DNA of 64,000 bases, taken from Hoeflea_A sp963921345. GTDB taxonomy: Bacteria > Pseudomonadota > Alphaproteobacteria > Rhizobiales > Rhizobiaceae. The position numbers were made by a program, and so were the translations under genes. Shown piece by piece: positions 50,505 to 58,774 of this stretch (the stretch's first letter is position 1; the number at the start of each line of letters is the position of its first letter). The DNA lies in assembly GCA_963921345.3 (NCBI GenBank), contig CAWUFE020000002.1, positions 1,364,001-1,428,000 on the forward strand, in the 5' to 3' direction. The notes beneath the pieces were generated by a model. That model was not told the DNA's origin and did not search any database. It saw only the letters and a list, made by a program, of their open reading frames with translations.

Positions 50505-51218
50505 ATGAACGATAGGGACAAGATCACGGGCAACCGGTTGGAATGGCACGAGGATATGCCCTATTCCACCGCCTTTGGCGATCACTTTTATTCGAAGACC
50601 GACGGGCGGGCCGAGTGCGGCCACGTGTTTCTGGGCGGCAACGGCTTGCCGCAACGCTGGACCCAGGGCGGTTCCTTCACTATCGCCGAGCTCGGGTTCG
50701 GCACCGGATTGAACTTCCTGGAAACCGCACGTCAATGGCGGAAACACGCAACGGCCGCAGGCCGGCTGACCTTCGTCAGTTTCGAACGGTTTCCGCTTCA
50801 GGCGGACGAAATGCGCCGGGCGCTCGACGCCTGGGCCGAACTCTCCGAGCTTGCAGAGCGTCTTTGCGCCCATTGGCCGGCCGACCCCGGCGACGTCAAC
50901 AAACTCGACCTGACGGACGACATCGTCCTTGAAGTGCATCTTGGCGACGCGCGGGAGCGGCTTCCGGCCTGGTGCGGGGCGGCCGATGCCTGGTTTCTCG
51001 ACGGCTTCGCTCCGGCGCGTAATGCCGAGATGTGGGCGCAGGACCTGATGCACGCCGTCTACGCGCACACCGTGTCAGGCGGAACATTCGCCACCTATAC
51101 CGCAGCCGGGTGGGTGCGCCGCAACCTGCAGGCTGCCGGTTTCGGTGTCCGAAAGCTTCCGGGCTTCGCCGGCAAGCGCGAAATGATGTGCGGCGAGCGG
51201 CCGCCGGCTCAGGCGTGA
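50505..51218 (+). CDS. mnmD: tRNA (mnm5s2U34) methyltransferase
   Basis: A 237-residue SAM-dependent methylase equal to the N-terminal half of MnmC. NRLEWHEDMPYSTAFGDHFYS is the family opening, AELGFGTGLNFLE the SAM-binding motif, and WFLDGFAPARNAEMW the catalytic-site block. It makes the last methylation of mnm5s2U at the wobble position of tRNAs for Lys, Glu, Gln. Its 3' end overlaps the convergent DUF2000 gene by 10 bp. Confidence 0.92.
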   Translation: MNDRDKITGNRLEWHEDMPYSTAFGDHFYSKTDGRAECGHVFLGGNGLPQRWTQGGSFTIAELGFGTGLNFLETARQWRKHATAAGRLTFVSFERFPLQADEMRRALDAWAELSELAERLCAHWPADPGDVNKLDLTDDIVLEVHLGDARERLPAWCGAADAWFLDGFAPARNAEMWAQDLMHAVYAHTVSGGTFATYTAAGWVRRNLQAAGFGVRKLPGFAGKREMMCGERPPAQA

Positions 51219-51616
51219 AGTTTGGCGCCTTTGGTAATCTTGTCGACAAGCTTCTTGTCGGCATGGAGAGCAATGCCGACCACCTTCGCATCGTCCGGGT
51301 CGAAACGGGCGAAAACCGCGCGGTTGGCCTCGTCATGGCCGGTGGAGAACATCTCTTCGACATAGAGTGACGTAACGATCCCGCGCTCCAGACTGCGCTG
51401 GTGGATCGTGCGCATCTTGTCGCCCGACGCGGCGAGAACGATGATCGGTTGTCGAGACAGGGGATTGTAGAGATTGCCGGCGCGGTCGCGGTAGGGCTCG
51501 CCGATGATCTCCGGCATTTGGGCCACGAGCCCGCTGACCAGGAAGGCGGTGACGTTGAGCGCCTGCCAGGAGGCGAGATCGTCTCGCAGGACGACGGCGA
51601 TTTTGCTATCAAACAT
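51209..51616 (-). CDS. DUF2000-family protein
   Basis: A 135-residue protein resembling DUF2000, a family with a peptidyl-tRNA hydrolase II-like fold. KIAVVLRDDLASWQALNVTAFLVSGL, QPIIVLAASGDKM and the C-terminal GIALHADKKLVDKITKGAKL are the blocks used. ATG 51616 gives the family N-terminus. It is divergent, 29 nt apart, from an AraC regulator that may control it. Function unknown. Confidence 0.75.
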   Translation of the reverse strand: MFDSKIAVVLRDDLASWQALNVTAFLVSGLVAQMPEIIGEPYRDRAGNLYNPLSRQPIIVLAASGDKMRTIHQRSLERGIVTSLYVEEMFSTGHDEANRAVFARFDPDDAKVVGIALHADKKLVDKITKGAKLHA

Positions 51617-51645
51617 GGGCAGCTCTCCGAAAACGGTCCGATTGC

Positions 51646-52506
51646 ATGGCGCCTGAACAAAAACCGGAATTCCTCGAAGGTCTTGAACGATCGTGCGTGG
51701 CCGACACCGGCGAGCGCATCGTCGAGGCGCCGGCCGTGCCGGGAATCGAGCGGATCGAGGCACGCTTTGCCGGCGATTTCTTCGCTCCGCACCGGCACGA
51801 CACTTACGCCATCGGGGTAACGCTGCGCGGGGTCCAGACCTTCCGCTATCGCGGCCGGCAGGAATACAGCCTTCCCGGCCGGATCATCGTCCTGCACCCG
51901 GACGAGCTGCATGACGGCGCCGCCGCCACCGAGGACGGGCTGTGCTACCGGATGCTCTACATCGAGCCGGCAATGATCCACGGGGCATTGGGTGAAAGAG
52001 CCAGCCCCCTGCCGTTCGTCAAGGAGCCGGTGGTCGACGATCCCGGGCTGCGGGCTACCCTGCTTGCAGCGCTCGGCCGCCTTGACGAGGGGATCGACGA
52101 TCTGGCGCTGACTGACATCGTCGCCGGCATTGCGGCCGGTCTGTCGCGGCATTCCGACGCCGCCCGCTCGACGCTCGACGATGAGTCCCTGGACCGCGTC
52201 TATCGAGCTCGAGACTTTCTTTGCGACCATGCCCTTCGAACGGTGCGGTCGGACGAATTGGAAAGGGTCGCCGGCGTCGACCGATATGCGCTGTCGCGGC
52301 AGTTTCGCAAGGTGTTCGCCACCAGCCCGCACCGCTTCCTAATCATGCGCCGCCTCGACGAGGCGCGGCGAATGATCGGCCGGGGTCATGACCTCGCCGA
52401 TGTCGCGGCAGCGGTCGGGTTCGCCGATCAGAGCCATCTGACCCGGCATTTCAAGAAGTGCTACGGCATCACACCGGGCCGTTGGGCCCAGGCAACGCTG
52501 CAGTGA
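51646..52506 (+). CDS. AraC-family regulator with cupin sensor domain
   Basis: A 286-residue regulator. The N-terminal AraC-binding cupin (about 20-110) shows HRHDTYAIGVTLRGVQTF and LHPDELHDG. The C-terminal HTH pair (about 185-285) includes VDRYALSRQFRKVF and LADVAAAVGFADQSHLTRHF. This layout often controls small efflux or catabolic genes; the divergent DUF2000 gene is the nearest target. Confidence 0.9.
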   Translation: MAPEQKPEFLEGLERSCVADTGERIVEAPAVPGIERIEARFAGDFFAPHRHDTYAIGVTLRGVQTFRYRGRQEYSLPGRIIVLHPDELHDGAAATEDGLCYRMLYIEPAMIHGALGERASPLPFVKEPVVDDPGLRATLLAALGRLDEGIDDLALTDIVAGIAAGLSRHSDAARSTLDDESLDRVYRARDFLCDHALRTVRSDELERVAGVDRYALSRQFRKVFATSPHRFLIMRRLDEARRMIGRGHDLADVAAAVGFADQSHLTRHFKKCYGITPGRWAQATLQ

Positions 52507-52517
52507 AGCCGGGTAAC

Positions 52518-53804
52518 TCAGGCCGGTTGGGGTACCGGAGGCGCCTGTTTAACGAGAGCGCTGCAAAGGGCAGCCGTTGCCAAATTCAATAGGGCTATGG
52601 CCAGGATGGCCCAGACCACGTGCTGCATATGGGCGACCGCCGCCAGGAGTGCCGAGAAGGTGATGGCGGCGATCCGAACCAGGCTTTTGGACACGGTCAG
52701 GCCGGCAACTCTCTGCTCGTCCGGAGCGATATCGAGGAAGTAAAGAGATCTGGCGCTTACGACGCCCTTGGAGGCGATCGTCACGATGAAGAGAGCAGCG
52801 GCGTGAAGATAAGTCGGACCGACCAGTTGCAGAAAGTGATTTGCCACCAACGTCAATCCGGCCACCGCCGCAAGCACGCAGCCGGTGGCCAAAACCGCCC
52901 GATTCGACACATGGCTCAGGGCACGCCACAACGGGCCCGCGACCATGACCGCGATGGCTGACGAAATGATCAGCGCGGTGATGCCCCGCGCCGAGTCCTC
53001 ATTGGTGAACGCCGCAAGAATCGCAAAGAACGGCAGCGCCAACTCGACCGACTGCAGCGACAGTCGGATCGCCATGAATCTGCGGAACCAGGGCGTTCCC
53101 GCAAGCAACCGGTAATTGGCAACAAGCTTGCGCAACTCGCCCTTCCAGTTCCGTTTTGCCTTTGGTTGCGCCTGCTGTGGCGCTGCCTGAGCCAGGGTGA
53201 ACCGGCGCGCGCTTGTGATCAAAAGCCCCGCCATGACGAAACAGCCGGTCGCGATCAGGACGATCGTCGAATGCCGCGAAACCGGAGCCGCATCCGACAT
53301 CAGCAAGTGAACCGGCCAGGCAAACATGATGGTGCCGACACCGCCAAGCCCCATCGCCCAATACCGCATTCGGGTGCGGCTTTCAGAATGCATGGTCTTG
53401 CCGATGAAGTTGTTGAACAGGATGTTCTGCAGTTCGGAGGCAGCCCCGATTCCGAACATGGCGGCAACAAGAGCGACGGTGATCGCGAGGGGCGACCCCG
53501 AAAGGATCGACAGAATGGCGATCAGCAGAAAGACGGCCAGCATGATGTCGGCCAACGCCATGCTGCGCGTGCTGTTCTGCGTGGTTTCGACGAACGTGCC
53601 ACCAAAGACGTCGACCGCCATGTAGGCGATCCGGCGGACCGTTATCAGAAGACCCGCCAGAAACACCGGTACATCCTGAGCAACCGCGATATAGGTGAGA
53701 ACGACCGACGGGCTGGCCATGTTCCAGCCGATATTCGCAAAAGCGCCCTGCACGGAGAGGAGCGAAAGCATGCGACTCTCGTTTTTGGTGTCCGCCGATT
53801 CCAT
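52518..53804 (-). CDS. MFS transporter
   Basis: A 428-residue protein with about 12 membrane segments and a longer central cytoplasmic loop (QAAPQQAQPKAKRNWKGELR). VDVFGGTFVETTQNSTRSMA is a motif-A-like loop 2-3 but lacks the standard DRxGR. Related to poorly studied MFS members. It converges on the AraC gene. Substrate unknown. Confidence 0.78.
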   Translation of the reverse strand: MESADTKNESRMLSLLSVQGAFANIGWNMASPSVVLTYIAVAQDVPVFLAGLLITVRRIAYMAVDVFGGTFVETTQNSTRSMALADIMLAVFLLIAILSILSGSPLAITVALVAAMFGIGAASELQNILFNNFIGKTMHSESRTRMRYWAMGLGGVGTIMFAWPVHLLMSDAAPVSRHSTIVLIATGCFVMAGLLITSARRFTLAQAAPQQAQPKAKRNWKGELRKLVANYRLLAGTPWFRRFMAIRLSLQSVELALPFFAILAAFTNEDSARGITALIISSAIAVMVAGPLWRALSHVSNRAVLATGCVLAAVAGLTLVANHFLQLVGPTYLHAAALFIVTIASKGVVSARSLYFLDIAPDEQRVAGLTVSKSLVRIAAITFSALLAAVAHMQHVVWAILAIALLNLATAALCSALVKQAPPVPQPA

Positions 53805-53862
53805 GACGACAATGGTGTTCCACCCGTCGCGTAAGTCAATGATTATTCGGCGTTATGATTAG

Positions 53863-55047
53863 CTACGATTCCGACGGAGCGCGGGAAAGCGCGTCAAGCA
53901 CTGATTGCCGGGTCGCGATGCATTTCGGCATATCGCTGCCGTTGGTGACGACGAGCGGCGCTTCGTTTTCCGCCAGCGCGGCGAAACCCGTTTCCAGCGT
54001 TTCGCCGTGGTCGATGCAGACCGCCGGCGGCAGGGTCTTGCCGTTTGCCAGAATTTGCCCGAGCTCCGGCAGATTAGCACGCCCGACGACCGATCGCGGC
54101 CGGCCCGATTCGGTCAGGACGACCGCCTGGTTATCGGCCAGAAGTTGCGCGCATCGCGCCTCCGTCGCCTCGGACAACGGAATGCATGCGGCCGGTTCGG
54201 CCACCGATCCGATGGTGACCACCCGGGCACGGTTCACGTCGCGCACGAACCGCTCGACATAGTCGTCGGCCGGCGCCATCAGTATGTCGCCCGGCGTCCC
54301 GACCTGGCGCAATTCGCCGTCCTTGAGGATGGCGATGTGATCGCCGAGCCGCAGCGCTTCGTCGAGATCGTGGGTGATGAAGACGATGGTCTTGTGCAGA
54401 CGTGCCTGCAGGTCCTTCAACTGCGCCTGCATGTCGTTGCGGATCAGCGGATCGAGGGCGCTGAAGGCCTCGTCCATGAGCAGGATTTCGGCATCTGTTG
54501 CCAGTGCCCTCGCGAGCCCGACGCGTTGCTGCATGCCGCCGGAAAGCTGCTTCGGATAGCGGTCTTCGAAACCGGCAAGACCAACCAGTTCGATCTGCCG
54601 CATTCCACGCTCGCGGGCTTCGGCCCGCTTGACGCCGTCGATCAGCAGTCCGCAGATGACATTGTCGAGCACCGTCTTGTGCGGCAGCAGCGCGAAGCGC
54701 TGGAACACCATGGAGATTCGCTTGCGGCGAAACTCCCGCAACGCCGCGGGGTTCATGGTCAGGATGTCGCCTCCGTCGACGAGGATCTTGCCGGCCGTCG
54801 GCTCGATCAGCCGGTTGAAGTGGCGGATAAGCGTCGACTTGCCCGAGCCGGACAGGCCCATGATGACGAAAGTCTCGCCGGCTCGGATGTTCAGGCTGAC
54901 CCCGCGCACGCCGACCACGTTGCCGGTCTTTTCGAGCAGTTCGCTCTTGCTGGCGCCGGCCCGCACCAGATCCAGCGCGAGTTTCGGACTGGGGCCGAAG
55001 ATCTTGTAGACGTCCTCGACCCGGATCTTGATGTTTCCTTCCGCCAC
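53863..55047 (-). CDS. Glycine betaine/proline-type ABC transporter, ATP-binding protein
   Basis: A 394-residue ProV/OpuAA/ChoV-type ATPase. Walker A GLSGSGKST, signature LSGGMQQRVGLARAL, Walker B ILLMDEAFSALDP. The C-terminal 130 residues form CBS-type regulatory repeats, as in osmotic or choline/betaine importers. Third gene of a receptor, permease, ATPase operon; it starts 4 nt after the permease stop. Confidence 0.92.
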   Translation of the reverse strand: MAEGNIKIRVEDVYKIFGPSPKLALDLVRAGASKSELLEKTGNVVGVRGVSLNIRAGETFVIMGLSGSGKSTLIRHFNRLIEPTAGKILVDGGDILTMNPAALREFRRKRISMVFQRFALLPHKTVLDNVICGLLIDGVKRAEARERGMRQIELVGLAGFEDRYPKQLSGGMQQRVGLARALATDAEILLMDEAFSALDPLIRNDMQAQLKDLQARLHKTIVFITHDLDEALRLGDHIAILKDGELRQVGTPGDILMAPADDYVERFVRDVNRARVVTIGSVAEPAACIPLSEATEARCAQLLADNQAVVLTESGRPRSVVGRANLPELGQILANGKTLPPAVCIDHGETLETGFAALAENEAPLVVTNGSDMPKCIATRQSVLDALSRAPSES

Positions 55048-55051
55048 CGGT

Positions 55052-55924
55052 TCAGCCCTCGATATTCAGATGCTGCTGCATGCGGCGGCCATAGGCCTGG
55101 GCGATGCGGTCGAAGATAATGGCCAGGAACACGATGCCGAGACCGGCCAGCAGACCGCGGCTGACCTCCAACCGCTGGATGCCCTGGAGCACCTGGTAAC
55201 CCAGGCCGCCGGCGCCGATCATCGAGGCGATCACCACCATCGACAGCGCCATCATGGTTGTCTGGTTGATGCCGGCCATGATGGTCGGCATCGCCAGCGG
55301 AATCTGCGCGATGAACAGCCGTTGCCGCGGCGTCGTTCCGAAAGCGGTCATCGCCTCCATCACCTCGGCATCGACCTGGCGAATGCCGAGATTGGTCAGC
55401 CGGATGACCGGCGGAATGGCAAAGACAATGGTGGCCAGCAGGGCGGGGATTTTACCCGGGCCGAACAGCATGACGAATGGGATCAAATAGACGAAAATCG
55501 GCATGGTCTGCATGATGTCGAGCACCGGCAGCGCCACCGCCTGCATGGTGCCCGAACGGGACATGAGCACCCCTGTCGGGATACCGATCAGCACCGCCAG
55601 GAAAGTCGCCGTCAGCATCAATGCGATCGTGGCCATGGCGGCGTCCCAGATGCCGATGACGCCGATCAGCAGCAGCATGACCACGGTGCCGGCTGTCGCC
55701 TTCCAGTGGCGGGTGACCAGCTGGGTCAGACCGGCCAGCACGACAAGCATGACATACCAGGGCAGCCATTGCAGAAACTGCTCCATGGCGGTCAGCATGC
55801 GCAGGACCGGCAGGAAGGCGATTTCCAACGCTTCGCCGTAATTGGCGACGATCCAGTTGAAGCCGTCGTCGATGGCGATCCGCAGCGCCCGCGTATCGAT
55901 CAGTTCGGGAAAATTGTCTGCCAT
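55052..55924 (-). CDS. Glycine betaine/proline-type ABC transporter, permease
   Basis: A 290-residue ProW-type permease with about seven segments. TGVLMSRSGTMQAVALPVLD, FGTTPRQRLFIAQIPLAMPTIMAG (ATPase contact loop) and IGAGGLGYQVLQGIQRL are conserved. ATG 55924 lies behind GGGGG; a TTG 12 nt upstream is less likely. Confidence 0.9.
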   Translation of the reverse strand: MADNFPELIDTRALRIAIDDGFNWIVANYGEALEIAFLPVLRMLTAMEQFLQWLPWYVMLVVLAGLTQLVTRHWKATAGTVVMLLLIGVIGIWDAAMATIALMLTATFLAVLIGIPTGVLMSRSGTMQAVALPVLDIMQTMPIFVYLIPFVMLFGPGKIPALLATIVFAIPPVIRLTNLGIRQVDAEVMEAMTAFGTTPRQRLFIAQIPLAMPTIMAGINQTTMMALSMVVIASMIGAGGLGYQVLQGIQRLEVSRGLLAGLGIVFLAIIFDRIAQAYGRRMQQHLNIEG

Positions 55925-55941
55925 GTCGGCCCCCAATCGGC

Positions 55942-55969
55942 AGGCCGGACACGGTGAAGCGTCCGGCCT
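55942..55969 (-). promoter_or_regulatory. Intra-operon hairpin after the betaine-type receptor gene
   Basis: AGGCCGGAC (55942-55950) and GTCCGGCCT (55961-55969) are perfect 9-bp arms around a 10-nt loop, just past the receptor stop and before the permease start. No T-tract. It likely stabilises the receptor message and sets receptor-to-permease ratio. Confidence 0.55.
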
Positions 55970-55984
55970 TTAGGCACGAGAGTG

Positions 55985-56995
55985 CTACATCGACTCCTTG
56001 ACCTTGGCAGCGACGTCTTGCGGAACCCACCCGGTCCAGATCGCTTCATGGTTCTTCAGAAAGTAGTCGGCGACTTCTTCCGGCGAGGCCTTGTTGTCGT
56101 CGCCCCAGGCCAGAACCTGGCTGATCTCCTTGTTGGGCACCTGCATCTTCGCCAGGAAGTCGGCAACGTTCGGCGCCTTGTCGCGGATGTCGCTGACCAC
56201 GGCGACGGCCACCTCGCCGACGGCCCAGCCGGTAACCTGCGGATCGGCGCAGTTCTTGTCGGTCAGGCAGGTGAACTTGTCGCTTTCATGCGGCGGCATG
56301 TCGAGGCGAACCAGATTGTACTTGCCGATGACGTCCGTCGGGCCCCAGTAGTAGCCGACAATCGGCTTCTTGCGGGTGACCTGACGGGCGAACGATGCCT
56401 TGAGGTTGGCGCCGGAGCCGGGCGAAAACAGTTCGAAACTCTCCTCCAGTCCGAGCGCCTTGAACAGGTTGTTGGTGATGATCTCGCAGCCCCAGCCGGG
56501 CGGGCAGCCATAGAGGCGTCCCCTGCTTGGGTCGGAGATGTCGACGAACACCTCCCAGTTCTCCTTCAGGTCGTCGATTGACTTGATCTGGGGATGGTCG
56601 CGGGCAACATAATCCGGGATCCACCAGCCCTCCTCGCCACCGCCGGCGAAGATGTCGCTGGCCTTGTAGACATTGCCCTTCTCCTGCATCTGGTCCCAGA
56701 TCGACTGGGCCGTCGAGACCCACAGTTCCGGCGCGATGTCGGGCTCGCCCTTGGTCAGCATCGAGGTGGCGGTGGGAACCGTGTCTCCGGGTACCAGCTC
56801 GGCGTTGCAGCCATAGCCGTCGGCCAGGATCTTCTGGGCAATGAAGGCCAGCGAGCTGGCCGAAAGCCAGGTCATTTCGGCGATGGTGATCTTGTCGTTC
56901 GTGCCGCATTCCGTCGCGGATGCCGCAACCGGAGCGCTCACGGTCAAGGCGGCTGCAGCGACGGCACCAAGCGCCGTTGAAATCAGTCTGTTCAT
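55985..56995 (-). CDS. Glycine betaine/proline-type ABC transporter, substrate-binding protein
   Basis: A 336-residue periplasmic receptor of the OpuAC/ProX group with a signal peptide (cleaved after ASA, about residue 27). KITIAEMTWLSASSLAFIAQ, PELWVSTAQSIW, GCPPGWGCEIITNN and YYWGPTDVIGKYNLVRLD contain the tryptophans and tyrosines that usually form the cage for a quaternary amine. First gene of the importer operon. Confidence 0.9.
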   Translation of the reverse strand: MNRLISTALGAVAAAALTVSAPVAASATECGTNDKITIAEMTWLSASSLAFIAQKILADGYGCNAELVPGDTVPTATSMLTKGEPDIAPELWVSTAQSIWDQMQEKGNVYKASDIFAGGGEEGWWIPDYVARDHPQIKSIDDLKENWEVFVDISDPSRGRLYGCPPGWGCEIITNNLFKALGLEESFELFSPGSGANLKASFARQVTRKKPIVGYYWGPTDVIGKYNLVRLDMPPHESDKFTCLTDKNCADPQVTGWAVGEVAVAVVSDIRDKAPNVADFLAKMQVPNKEISQVLAWGDDNKASPEEVADYFLKNHEAIWTGWVPQDVAAKVKESM

Positions 56996-57108
56996 CGGTT
57001 TCCTCCCACGATGCGGATCATTCCCGGCAGGCGCCTTTGCCGGCCGATGGACCCAGCATCACCATGCGTCATCGCATTGCTTCAGGCAAACCGAAATAAC
57101 TTAGGTGA

Positions 57109-57125
57109 ATTTCAGAAAATTTGAA
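57109..57125. promoter_or_regulatory. TTTCA/TTGAA repeat upstream of the betaine-type importer
   Basis: ATTTCA (57109-57114) and TTGAA (57121-57125) form an inverted repeat with a 6-nt spacer, 114-130 nt upstream of the receptor start. It closely resembles the ATTTCAA-N5-TTGAAAT palindrome before the LysR regulator at 62988-63006, so the same regulator may act on both. Confidence 0.4.
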
Positions 57126-57126
57126 G

Positions 57127-58146
57127 TCAGGCGAAAGCCCTGATACGGTCCAGGAGACCCTGGTCCACGGTCACGCCGTCGCGAAGCGTGCGGGTGGCGT
57201 TGGCCTTGCGGCGAGCGCCGGGCAGACGCGCCCCTTGCTGTTGCTCGATCGCCGCGACGAGGCAGGCGATCCGCTGCTGGAACAGCTCTCCGGCAAAAGC
57301 GCCGGGATCGATTGCGACAAAGCATTGGCCGGTGCGCGGCGGGCCGCCGGCGGTGCCCGAAAACGGACTGGCGTCGACACTCGACACCGCCCCGGCCAGG
57401 CAGGACGCCATGATTTCCACCAGCAGGCCGACGCCGAAGCCCTTGTGGCCGCCGGCCGGCATCATGCTGCCCTTCAGCGCCAGAGACGCATCGGTCGTCG
57501 GCCGGCCTTGCGCATCGAGTGCCCAACCCGGGTCGATCGGCTCTTCGGTCCTTGCCCGCAGCATGATTTCGGACTTGGCGACGACGCTGGCCGACTGGTC
57601 GAGGACGATGGCGGACCCGCCCTCGCCGTCCGGCACGGCCAGTGCAAAGGGATTGGTACCGACGACCGGTGCATGACCGCCGGTCGGCGCGATCGACGCC
57701 GGCGCGTGAGTGAAACAGAGCCCGAGCATCCCGTCCTCGGCAAGCCGTTCCGCGTGATGACCGAGTACCCCGCAATTGTACGAATTGTACAGGGTCATGA
57801 CTGCCACGCCATTGCCTCGCGCCGCGTCGACGAGCGCCGGCCATCCGGCGTCGATGGCAGAATGGGCAAAGCCGCATTGCGCGTCGACGCAGACGGATCC
57901 GGAACGCCGGGTTTCGACCGCCGGCACCGCCTGCCCGTCCACCTTTCCGCAGCCGACATGTTCGGCGTAGATCGGCACATACATGAGCCCGTGGCTGCGA
58001 ATGCCGTCGCGCTCGGCCAGCACGGTCGAGCGCGCGACGGATGCCGCATTATCCGGATCGGCGCCGGCACCGACGAGAGCGGCCGTCGCCAGATCTCCGA
58101 CGTCATCGAGGGACAGGTGCACTTCGGTCGAGGCCGTTTCAGTCAT
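57127..58146 (-). CDS. Ldh2/malate-L-lactate dehydrogenase-family oxidoreductase
   Basis: A 339-residue NAD(P)H-dependent enzyme of the LDH2/YlbC family, which reduces 2-oxo acids or cyclic imino acids (for example pyrroline-2-carboxylate). GIRSHGLMYVPIYAEHVGCG carries the catalytic His; VMTLYNSYNCGVLGHHAERL and GTNPFALAVP are cofactor and substrate blocks; GGHKGFGVGLLVEIM is the conserved late motif. It overlaps the DUF3726-like gene by 8 nt. Exact substrate unknown. Confidence 0.85.
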   Translation of the reverse strand: MTETASTEVHLSLDDVGDLATAALVGAGADPDNAASVARSTVLAERDGIRSHGLMYVPIYAEHVGCGKVDGQAVPAVETRRSGSVCVDAQCGFAHSAIDAGWPALVDAARGNGVAVMTLYNSYNCGVLGHHAERLAEDGMLGLCFTHAPASIAPTGGHAPVVGTNPFALAVPDGEGGSAIVLDQSASVVAKSEIMLRARTEEPIDPGWALDAQGRPTTDASLALKGSMMPAGGHKGFGVGLLVEIMASCLAGAVSSVDASPFSGTAGGPPRTGQCFVAIDPGAFAGELFQQRIACLVAAIEQQQGARLPGARRKANATRTLRDGVTVDQGLLDRIRAFA

Positions 58147-58774
58147 TGTCGGTGTGACTCCCTCCGGCGCCCTTCAGGCGCGATTCCTCGGTTGCCGGCA
58201 CATAGGTTCGCGCCGCCAGCCGCTCACACCGGCGCCAGTCATTCTCGTCGACGAGAGCGACCGTGGTTGGCAGGCGGTCCAGCTCTGGATCCATTGTCTC
58301 CTGCGGTCCGGCAATGATGACGTCCGCTCTGGGGGCGAGGGACAGCGAAGCCAGACTGCCGACCGAGGCGCCGACCGTCATCGCCGCGCCGTCAGCGACG
58401 ACGCGAAAAGACAGGCCGTCCTGCTTCGCGCGGGCGCCCAAAAGACCGATCGCCAGCAAGGGTGCATCGGCGTTCAGCAGGCGGGCCTCGCGCACCGCGC
58501 CAGAGATCAACATGTCGATGGCCGCCGCGCCGCAAAGTGCTATCCGGGCATTATCGAAAACGAGCACGGAGCCGTCGGTTCTCGGCAAAGCCGGCGCGGG
58601 CGCGGTTTCCTCCAGGGCCGCAAGCGCCGCCTTCACCCCAGGGGCTCCGTTGCGATGCAGCCACGCCGCCGCCCGGCCGATATCGTCCGCCATGCCGTGG
58701 TCGCAGCCGGCGCCGACGCACGCCTTGCGCACGGTGACCGCGATTTCGTTGAAGGAGCGCGTCGTCGTCGCCAT
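58139..58774 (-). CDS. DUF3726-like protein
   Basis: A 211-residue protein resembling DUF3726. It opens with RSFNEIAVTVRKACVGAGCDHGMADDIGRAAAWL, a helical pattern also seen at the N-terminus of Ldh2-type enzymes, followed by small-residue-rich strands and DRLPTTVALVDENDW. ATG 58774 overlaps the upstream stop (TGATG). It may be an accessory subunit of the adjacent dehydrogenase (inference). Confidence 0.65.
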   Translation of the reverse strand: MATTTRSFNEIAVTVRKACVGAGCDHGMADDIGRAAAWLHRNGAPGVKAALAALEETAPAPALPRTDGSVLVFDNARIALCGAAAIDMLISGAVREARLLNADAPLLAIGLLGARAKQDGLSFRVVADGAAMTVGASVGSLASLSLAPRADVIIAGPQETMDPELDRLPTTVALVDENDWRRCERLAARTYVPATEESRLKGAGGSHTDND

